Assembly: GCA_032717465.1 (NCBI GenBank)
Contig: CM064681.1
Coordinates: forward strand, 12,344,235 to 12,408,234
DNA: 64,000 nt
Direction: 5' to 3'
DNA from: Coenobita brevimanus
Lineage: Eukaryota; Arthropoda; Malacostraca; Decapoda; Coenobitidae
The position numbers and the translations under genes are program-made. This document shows, piece by piece, positions 56,252 through 64,000 of the stretch. Below the pieces are notes generated by a model. The model was not told the origin of the DNA. It saw only the letters and a program-made list of their open reading frames with translations, and did not search any database. Positions within the stretch are counted from its first letter, which is position 1; the number at the start of each line of letters is the position of its first letter.

Positions 56252-57379
56252 CTGGGCAACATCCTCCCTGTACTGAACTACTGCCGTTGGAATCTGTGGC
56301 AGTGTGGGACGAGGATGTAACAGTATCATGTAAAAAGTAACTGAGATATTTCCATCACTTAACCATGATGGATTCATAGCCGTTTCCCCATTTGAATTTG
56401 GCCAGTTCTCCGTGCTGTGTTTTCAAGATGCATTCCTGTTATGTTAAACACATAATCTGATTTACTGAATAAATTATGACAAAGACTGATTACCGTGGGG
56501 TACAGCTATAACTGAATATTACAAAATTCACCATGAATCGCTTCCATCAAGTCATACAAAATTATTGTTTAGTTTGTATAACCTACCATTCCTTAAATGT
56601 CACATTTCCATTTGCACAACGCTCCTCACTCGCATCTCATATATTTCAAGCTTTGTTACATTTGTTAAATATAAAGATATATAGGCCAAAATTGAGTAAA
56701 AAAAACATATGGAGGTACATCTTTGGCGGAAAAGTCTTTGCTTTAATGAATCACACATTAGAACATAAGAGATAACTTCTGTTGGCGTGGTCTGTCCACG
56801 CTAGACAACTCCTACAAAAACGTGACTATGTATGAAAACAAAAGAACAGCGAAGAATGACACTCCTATAAGTGTGGTCATACTACAAATTAATATAAAAC
56901 AAGAAGACTAAAAAAGAAGAAAGTCAAGACCGTCACAATTAAACAACTGCATTTATCCAGTGGCCAAGTATTGCAGTATTGGGAATACTTTCATTTCTCC
57001 ACCAGCATTCTTTCAAATGTTTGTCTATGGCATAACATCATCTCTTTCCAAGCCGTTCACTGTAAAATTACTTCAGTACAGTCCAACCTTTACATTTTAC
57101 TTTTCATGTACTTCAAAATGATCATTGGTCTTCAGAATCTTTCCTCTCATGTTTCCATATAATTCAAGGGCCTCCATATTGTACCTTAATGTTCTTACCA
57201 GGCATCCTGGCTGAATAAAATGAGCATTTGAGTAACTTCAGGGGCCCTCAAGTGTGTACTCTGCCGAATGTACTTAAGAACAGTCAGTACTTTCATAGTA
57301 ACACTTTAGTACTGTCCAGAGTTAAGTGAAATTCACAAAAAATCATATCTGCTCGATGTACTTAGGCTACTGTGTATTT
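56252..57379. other. No recognisable gene
   Basis: AT-rich intronic sequence with short frames only. Confidence 0.5.
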
Positions 57380-57930
57380 TGTAGGTACGAGTCCTGAAGA
57401 ACTATCAACTAATCAGTTTTCTCACTGTTGTGTACAGACTTTTCACAAAAATCCTAATGAATTGAATTAGTCTCATACAAGACGCAAACCAACCGAGAAA
57501 CTGGATTTCGTTGTGGTTTCCTGAGAACAGACTAAATTCATGGCAATAATCAGGTGACTAAGAAAACTTTGGAATTTAAGAATCAGATGTGCACTGCATT
57601 TATTAATAACAAAACATTGGATTCAGCTGACACGGCATCAGAGTTAAGAGAAATTCAAGGTCAAGGGGAAATTTATATTAAAAGACTGACCTCCATAAAG
57701 ATAACAAAGAGGTGTTAGAAAAGGAGATACAGTGTAACCAAAGTTATGCACGTCAAGCCTAATGGATGATTTCAGGAATTTAGACGTGGATGAAAAGAGA
57801 GTTAACATTAATGGTGAGACATTGAACTATTTTCGTTTTGCTGAAGAAACAGATTTTTAAAGAACAATGGGAATCTAATGGTACGCTTGAAAATGAATGT
57901 GAAGACGAAAACTGTGTTTGACAGACAGGA
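57380..57930 (+). pseudogene. RTE/BovB-like reverse transcriptase fragment
   Basis: The plus strand reads LLTVVYRLFTKILMN, then after decay RKGDTVSPKL and FRNLDVDEKRVNINGETLNY with FRFAEETDF, matching the order of conserved blocks in this group. FAEE stands where FADD is expected. It is the same family as the minus-strand fragment at 35.2-36.1 kb, and it is dead. Confidence 0.65.
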
Positions 57931-58778
57931 CAAGGCTCTTCCAGTAAAAAAAAAAAGTAAATAAATAAAAATAAATACCGGTATTAAAATGTGCTGAGTC
58001 ATAGCTATACCTCAGGGAGGCAGCTCATGCAGACCCAATCCATGACAATGAAATCAAGCAAAGATTAAAAATGACATGGAGGGATTTTGGTACACTATCA
58101 TCGAATAATTTTTTACCCACCATGTACACAGGGGCCCACGGTTTAGCCACTCCCCAGCCTTACTCCCATTTTAACAGTATGAAATGAGCAATATATCCCA
58201 ATCCTCTCTCAGATGTAAACCCTTACAGGATCCATCTGAGCGGAGCACCACAGCTCACTAGATCACCATGTGTCATTACCGCTGCCAACGAAGTTGGAAG
58301 AGGTTATGTATTCACCTCTGTTTGTTGCTTGCCGGAATCGAAAGATTCGGCAGGTATGCTGGTCAGTCCCATATGTTTGTGTTTATTTGTTTGCATTCTT
58401 CAGGTCACAATTTTGCGCCAATCGTTCTGAAAAAAAAAAAAAAAAAAAATCAGAAGGCAGATATCCATAAACTCTGGAAGCCTATTGTTTTTCACGAAAA
58501 TCGGTCAAAGGCCCTGGGGTGGGTGTGGGGTTGAAACATCTCAATGGCCGTGGGTACAGAAATCGTCGGGACCCAGTGGCCGGCTTGCCGGGCACCATTT
58601 GTTTCAGATTTGGAAAGAACGATTCTTTTTTCTTACCAAACTGACAAGAAACGTCTGCAGCACCACTCAATGCAATTTTCAGTTTCCTAAACCCATCCTG
58701 TGCATCGCAATGAAGTGCGAAATTTTTCACCATGTGACTGCCGACACAACCGTGAAAAAAAAAAAAAAAAAGATACTC
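57931..58778. other. No recognisable gene
   Basis: Several A runs (57947-57955, 58431-58449, 58755-58771). The last part shares ATCCATCTGGCAA words with the purine tract that follows. Confidence 0.4.
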
Positions 58779-59075
58779 GGATCCATCTGGCAAGGGCTCT
58801 ACTGTCGACATGCCGATAAAAATAAGAACGCAGATCCATCTGGCAAAGGTTGGGAAGAGGGGAAGATGGGAAGAGGGGAGGGGAAGGAGGGAGGGAAACA
58901 GCCAAGAAGGGCGGAGGGTGAAAGAGGGAGGGGGAAGACGGGAGAGGGGGGGAAGAGGAGGGAGGGAGGAAGAGGGTAGGGGGAAGAAGGGGGTGGGGGG
59001 AAAGAGGAGGGAAGAGGGGGGAGGGAGAAGAGGGGGAAGAGAGGGAGGGGGAAGATCCATCCGGCAAGCGCTCTA
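58779..59075. repeat. Polypurine tract bounded by GATCCATCTGGCAA repeats
   Basis: About 200 bp (58850-59055) is almost entirely G and A, built from GGGAGG and GGAAGA words. GATCCATC(T/C)GGCAAG-like copies occur at about 58779, 58831 and 59053. Frames over it on both strands are low-complexity artefacts. Confidence 0.88.
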
Positions 59076-59284
59076 CCTATGCCCAGTTTCATTTGCCTGT
59101 CTGACTGTCTTTTTGTCCAGATATCTCCAAAAACTCTCAATGAAATTTTGTGAAAGGGTTGGCCATGGCCACGGAAGAAGTCTGGAGCAACCCGCACAAT
59201 ATCTCCAAAAGTTCTCGATGAATTTCGATGAAATTTTGTGGAATAGTGGACCATGGGCCAAGAAAGAATTGATTAAAATTGGGG

Positions 59285-59370
59285 GCGGATCCGAATCCGG
59301 ATCCGGATCCTATCTCCACGGATCAGGATCAGGATCCTATCTCCATGAATCCGGATCCAAATCCTTTTTA
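59285..59370. repeat. GGATCC-rich short tandem repeat
   Basis: GGATCCGAATCCGGATCC and GGATCAGGATCAGGATCC blocks alternate with CTATCTCCA(C/T), giving a dense cluster of BamHI-type sites. Confidence 0.85.
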
Positions 59371-59652
59371 AAAGGAATGGCAATAGCAGAAGTATGCGCT
59401 GTCAGGGTGCTTTCTAGTTTATTTATAGTTACCAAGGAATGCTGCTTTTTTTTTTTTTTTTTTTTTTTAATATGTTACAAGAAACCTTTTGGTTAGTCAC
59501 TAACTGTTTCATCTCTTAAAGGCAGTACCACATCGACTTAGTGGATAATGGGAACCCTGTACCACAAAACTATGTAAGGCAAACTAAAGCAGGCAAGGGC
59601 AGGCAAAAACATCCCCCCGCCTTACGAAGCGGAGCGATAATGTTTTTGCCTG

Positions 59653-59656
<4 letters not shown>

Positions 59657-59714
<58 letters not shown>
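59657..59714. repeat. (GT)n microsatellite
   Basis: About 58 bp of GT repeats after TTTTTGCCTGCCTG. Confidence 0.97.
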
Positions 59715-59719
<5 letters not shown>

Positions 59720-59724
59720 TCCAG

Positions 59725-60115
59725 TTAATCTCTTGAACGGCTTGAGTTATCAACATGAAACCTTCAGGGTATCAAGAAGCGGCCTAAACCTTGGCTGAGT
59801 TCGAAAATGGGCACTCGGGGTCAACGTCAAGGTCACCAAAATGGCTGCCAAAGATCAACTAGTTTTTACCGGCCGCCTTTAGCACCATTATATCTCATAA
59901 ACGGCTTGAGCTTTCAAAGTGAAATCTTCAGGGTGCCAAGATATGGCCAAATTCTTGTACGAGTTAGAAAATGGGCACTCGGGGTCAAGGTCACCAAAAT
60001 GGCTGCCAAAGGTCTAGTTTTTATTGCCCACCTTTAGCATCATTTTATCTCATGAACCGCTTGAGTTATCAACATAAAACCTTCAGGGTATCAAGATATG
60101 GCAAAAATCTTGGGC
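59725..60115. repeat. Tandem satellite, about 155-165 bp unit
   Basis: The phrase GAAC(G/C)GCTTGAG recurs near 59735, 59899 and 60054. Each unit continues with TATCAACATGAAACCTTCAG, GAAAATGGGCACTCGGGGTC and AAGGTCACCAAAATGGCTGC. A further partial unit is at 45.2 kb. Confidence 0.9.
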
Positions 60116-60973
60116 TTGGCCAACAGTATATTCTGGCAGGCGATTAGCTTTCGGCTCCCGAATGCTTTTCTTTCATATTAATAGAGTAATCAGTGTGTGT
60201 GTCCTGGTTTAGAGATTGGCAATGTGCTGTCTAGCTAAATCCATGGAATATAAGGAGTGCTCAGGAGGAAAGGATATATAGGTGTCACATGAAGAGATAC
60301 AAAGAGAACACATTGATAACACACAGAAGTAGAGGATAATATAATCACTGCAATAAAAAAGCAAAAATATATAGGGACTAATCACGTTCTTCGTAAAAAA
60401 AAAAAAAAAATAGCAGAAGGACAACCAGGATTACAAAGTGACAGTCCAAAAATGGAGTGAGAGGAAGCAGCGGACAGAAAGTAATATGGTTAGATGAGAT
60501 TTGGAGCTTCGCTAGCACTGAATGGACGAGATTAAGAGCAAATATGTTTGAGTAGAAAATAATGAAGGACTTTTTTCCCCTAGTGAACTACTCTGACTGC
60601 TACTGCTGCTGCTAATGATGATACGGTCAGACCATTTATTTCTGCATATGTCCCAGTGTGAGGAAGCCTCCGTTGCTGCAGATTATTTTTGCCCAACAGA
60701 ACTGGGCCACTCTCACAGCTCAGATGAAATTGGATGAGGTATATTATTATTTTGTAATTAATACTTAGTTACCTTAGTTGGCTTGTTTTATAAGGGCGGA
60801 ACATGGTTACTCCTACACTGAATATTAAGTCATGGATGCATAAAATCTGATAAGCCTTAGTTATGTAGTATAAGTCATTGTGGCTACCAGTCAAGTCGAC
60901 CCTTCGCCATCAACTGAGTTAAAGTAGGTAAGGGATCTTAGACACATAAGAAAAAACCTGCTACAGTACTTAC
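60116..60973. other. No recognisable gene
   Basis: Intronic sequence just downstream of TRPA exon A in gene sense. An A run lies at 60397-60410; nothing else is identified. Confidence 0.5.
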
Positions 60974-61182
60974 CATCCTTCACATAATAGTTATCTTCTA
61001 GCAGTCTAAAATCATACTGTGAGGATTTTTTGGTTGGCAGGCACCTGTCCATGACTGTGGCAGAAAGGTCTGAGTGTTGCTTGATTAGATCTCTGAAGTT
61101 AGGACAAGGTTCCAACCCGTGCTTCCTGGGACCAAAACCTGCCTCCCACCAGTTACTCTCGGCAATCACTTCCAAGATCTCT
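60974..61182 (-). CDS. TRPA-family cation channel, exon A (linker before TM1)
   Basis: A 209-bp exon. The acceptor is ACATTCTGCAG before 61182 and the donor is GTAAGT at 60973-60968. It starts with one base completing a codon and ends with a single G that exon B completes to Gly. It encodes about 69 residues, including EILEVIAESNWWEAGF, LEPCPNFRDLIKQH, LSATVMDRCL and YDFRLLEDNYYVKDG. In TRPA channels the stretch between the last ankyrin repeat and TM1 has the same arrangement: a helical IL-x-x-I segment, W, a Cys-Pro-initiated helix, a V-x-D-x-C, then a Y-x-F-x-x-L strand. The exon is cytoplasmic. The ankyrin-repeat exons expected upstream were not found between 61183 and 64000. Confidence 0.82.
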
Positions 61183-61619
61183 CTGCAGAATGTGGCCATA
61201 TGTATTATTACACACACTTTGTGTCAATTTTTAGTTGCATTTATAAGTTTCCCTTTACTTAGTATCACGCTTCACGACAAAATCAAAATCAAAGTGACTT
61301 CCAATGACAACTATCTGCTCTGGAAATTACTGATAAAAACTGAAGATACTTTATAAAAATGGTGTCAGGAATTAACGTTTATCCGATGCATATTATAAAA
61401 TTTGTATTCTTGCTGTCATCAAATGATTTTGTACAGTATTCGAAAGCCATCTAGAAGTCAAGGAGGTAATGTTGGCTCTGTCTAACACATTCTTCATGTA
61501 AAATCTCTCCTAATCTGAATAAGCTCATCCCTGCATAGCAAGAATGAAATATGGACTTTGTCATTAGACTGCAGGGATTAAGCAAAGACTGCAAAGCATG
61601 CTAAAACAAATTACATGTT
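61183..61619. other. No recognisable gene
   Basis: Intron upstream of TRPA exon A. No ankyrin-like exon is visible. Confidence 0.5.
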
Positions 61620-61875
61620 GTTGTTGTTCCTGCATAAGTCTACTCCGTCTGGCTGAGCAGACCCGTCGACCACAGGAATGAAACTGCACACACAGTGCTA
61701 TCATATACAGTACTTACAGTAGGAAGCCAGAATCCTCTTGTGGTAGACAACACTTCACCACAATCAGACCAGGGTCCTTCCATTGGTGAGGTGTAGAAAA
61801 ATGAGTTTTTGTTCCCAGGTGGACACCGTATGTGCTCCATCAAGGGTCCACAGCGACACCATAAGTAGGCTCCTT
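61620..61875 (-). repeat. Probable retroelement end with (AAC)n tail
   Basis: On the minus strand a compact segment ends CAGCCAGACGGAGTAG, then ATGCAGGAACAACAACAAC. A short simple-repeat tail of this kind is typical of SINE or LINE 3' ends. A frame across it (minus 61843-61640) includes a GTAAGT and looks exon-like, but its phase does not match TRPA exon A. Confidence 0.35.
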
Positions 61876-62279
61876 GTCAGCAACAGAAATTTTATGTAAT
61901 ATACTGCAGTCCTTTTTTTTCTTAGCCTGGAGAAAGTGGTCCATAAGATTTATTTACATTTTCTTTTCGTTTATCAATAAAGATACAATATCCACCACGT
62001 GAAAAGCTGGCATCCTTGGGCAGTTTGAAAATATGAGGGTAAACAGATTGTTACAACTAATTACGTGACCCTAACAAGATACCATCGTTCCTTCACTATC
62101 CAGTGTTTATTTACAGCAGTCAAGGAACAAGAGTGCTGGCTATCAATCTACTGATAATTGGTGCTTAGATTCTGGTTAACAACTCACGTGAATCTTTGCC
62201 GAATACTGAGTTATTCTAACCTAGGGATAGGTCAGATGGTTCAAGGGTGGGAGAAAAAAAAAATAAAAACCTTTAAATA
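61876..62279. other. No recognisable gene
   Basis: Spacer before the terminal LINE. Nothing identified. Confidence 0.5.
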
Positions 62280-64000
62280 CTCTGCCCCAACAGAGGATCG
62301 AGTGGTAAGAGTGAAAGACGAGTTTTGGGCGGGAGTAGAAGCATGTATGGACAAGTCTGAGAGGAGCGAGAGAGTGCTGTTGATTGGAGACATGAATGGC
62401 AAAGTTGGGAATGTACGAGTGGATGGAGTGGTTGGTCAGTGGGGTGTGCCAGCTGAAGTAGATGGGAATGGTAGTGCTTTGGTGGACATCTGTGCTTGTA
62501 AGGGGTTGGCAATAGCCAACACCTACTTTCGTCATAAGTTGATCCACCGGTATACATGGAGAGTAATGAGGAGGATGGATGGTGAACTTGTTGAACGAAA
62601 GGCAATGATAGACTACGTGTGTGTGGATGAACGAATGAGAAGACAAGTGTTGGATGCAAGAGTGTGGAGAGGGTGGGGGAATGGAGTCTCGGACCATCAC
62701 TTAGTGATGGCCAAGGTAGAACTGCAAAGGGGAAGACAGGAGGAAGCAGCTCCTGTAAGAAGAGTGGAGAAATTGCAAGATAGTGAGAAAATGACAGTGT
62801 ATATGAGCATAGTGGAAGAAAGATTGGGAATGTATGAGCTAGAGCAGATGGAAGGGGTGGAAGACGTGTGTAAGATATTCACGGAAGAGATAGGCGCAGC
62901 ATGTTAGGCGGTTTGTGGAGTGAGGAGGAGATGCAAGGGTGTGCAAGGGACAGCATGGTGGAATGATGAGGTGAAACGAGCTGTGGAACAAAAGAAGAAG
63001 GCATATAGTGAATGGTTAGCGAGTAGAAGTAGGGGAGATGAGAGAGAGAAGAGAGAGGTATATGTGAGCAGGAGAAGGGAGATTAAGAGACTGGTGAAGG
63101 AGAGTAAGAAGTGGATGAAGAGTTTGGGAGGAATCTGAGTGTGAAATGGAGGAAGAGGAAGAAATTGTTTTGGAAGAAGGTAAAGAAAGTAAGGCAGTGT
63201 GAAAGGGAAAATAGTAGGGGAGTGAAAGATAGGAATAATAGACTGTTGGTGGAGAGGAAAGATAAATTGAGGAGATGGAAGGAGCACTTTGAGGATTTGT
63301 TGAATGTAGAGAGTGAGAGCAGTGCGAGTATAAGTGGTTGGGGAATGGCTGGGAGAAGAAGAGATGAGAGGAGGGAGGAAGAGATCAGTAGGGCGGAAGT
63401 AGTGGAAGCGATGAAGAAGATTAAGTTGGGAAAGGCCCCAGGAATTGATGGAGTGTGTGCTGAAATGCTCAGGTATGGGGGTGAGATTGTTGTGGAGTGG
63501 ATATGGAAGTTGTGTAGATTGGTTTGGGAAGAGGGAAGGGTTCCAGAGGACTGGAAATCAGGTATAATTGTTCCTTTATACAAAGGAAAAAGGGAGAGAG
63601 AAGTATGTGGTAACCATAGGGGTATTTGCCTTCTTAGTGTGACTGGTAAAATATATGGTAGAATACACATTGATAGGGTTAGGCATATGACAGAGGAGTC
63701 AGTTGGAGAAGAACAAGGGGGATTTAGGAAGGGAAAAGGGTTTGTAGATCAGATATTTGTTCTAAGATGTTTAGTGGAGAAGTATCTAGAGAAGAGAAGG
63801 AAAGTGTATGCTGCCTTCATGGACTTGGAGAAAGCTTATGACAGAATAGATAGGCAAGGTATGTGGAAGGTATTAAGAATATATGGAGTCCAGGGGAAAT
63901 TGTTGAGTGCTGTGAAGAGTATGTACGAAGGAGCTAGGGCTACGGTGTGAGTGGATGGTGAGCTGATTGAGTTCTTTGATCTCAATGTGGGACTGAAACA
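62280..64000 (+). mobile_element. RTE-clade LINE, 5'-truncated, cut by window end (copy R6)
   Basis: Plus-strand copy closely matching 14.3-17.0 kb in inverted orientation. Homology starts within the endonuclease at about 62280 and is still running at 64000. Confidence 0.9.
62281..64000 (+). pseudogene. RTE endonuclease-reverse transcriptase gene (copy R6), partial
   Basis: Endonuclease frame to 62907: LLIGDMNGKVGNVRVDGVVG, FRHKLIHRYTWRVMRRMDGE, VSDHHLVMAKVEL. After one in-frame stop near 62905 it continues in the same frame at 62920-63138 (GVQGTAWWNDEVKRAVEQKK). A frameshift then leads to 63111-63950 (GKAPGIDGVCAEMLRYGGEI, GIIVPLYKGKRE, AFMDLEKAYDRIDRQGMWK). That frame ends at a TGA at 63948 where copy R1 has CGA. 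The frame resumes (VDGELIEFFDLNVGLK) to the window end. Inactive but recent. Confidence 0.88.

Noticed and set aside
61640..61843. Exon-like frame (SFFYTSPMEGPWSDCGE...) with a GTAAGT donor just upstream of TRPA exon A
   Set aside because: It ends in phase 0, whereas exon A needs a two-base carry-over. It is not ankyrin-like, and it lies in a segment ending in an (AAC)n tail, so a retroelement end is more likely.

Overview
The window is animal nuclear DNA, most likely from an arthropod and probably a decapod crustacean. That assignment is an inference from the mix of RTE, CR1 and jockey-like LINEs, piggyBac, hAT and PIF/Harbinger elements, long (CA)n, (TA)n and (GA)n microsatellites, and large introns. 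No organism-specific marker is present. There is no operon structure and no rRNA or functional tRNA gene. No CRISPR array or bacterial-type gene was seen.

The only host gene I can support runs along the minus strand across most of the window. Four short exons (61182-60974, 47657-47381, 25814-25592, 11310-11197) each have an AG acceptor and a GTAAGT donor, and their codon phases join without a break. In order they encode the cytoplasmic segment before TM1, then TM1, the extracellular loop plus TM2, and TM3 of a TRPA-family cation channel. The three complete introns are about 13.3, 21.6 and 14.3 kb. The ankyrin-repeat N-terminus and the pore lie outside the window. Nearly everything else is intronic mobile or repetitive DNA.

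Layout. 1-1880: GC-rich, with a 102-bp tandem repeat. 1880-9392: a decayed CR1-like LINE split by a complete 3.4-kb piggyBac element (TTAA duplication) and by a tRNA-derived SINE. 9.4-14 kb: a Tigger-like relic, TRPA exon D and a 924-bp PIF/Harbinger element with a TAA duplication. 14.2-17.5 kb: an RTE LINE sitting in a (CA)n tract. 17.6-25.3 kb: three jockey-superfamily LINE copies, one inside a hAT element with a perfect 8-bp duplication. 25.6-30.9 kb: TRPA exon C, two tRNA-derived SINEs and minisatellites. 31-38.8 kb: a dead piggyBac, a second CR1 copy, two RTE relics and a satellite containing nuclear-receptor-like half-sites. 39.2-45.1 kb: another RTE LINE interrupted by a 694-bp insert and by a 1,794-bp TA-flanked DNA transposon. 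47.4 kb: TRPA exon B. 48.3-53.3 kb: an inverted-repeat element hosting a further RTE LINE. 53.5-60.1 kb: a second SINE copy and degenerate satellites. 61 kb: TRPA exon A. 62.3-64 kb: an RTE LINE, cut by the window end, that is the inverted near-twin of the 14-kb copy.

No wholly new gene system is evident. The points most worth a second look are the dispersed TRPA gene, several nested insertions whose target duplications and restored host frames can be read exactly, a SINE hairpin that differs between two copies by a compensatory base-pair change, and an unclassified long-TIR, TA-duplicating transposon.
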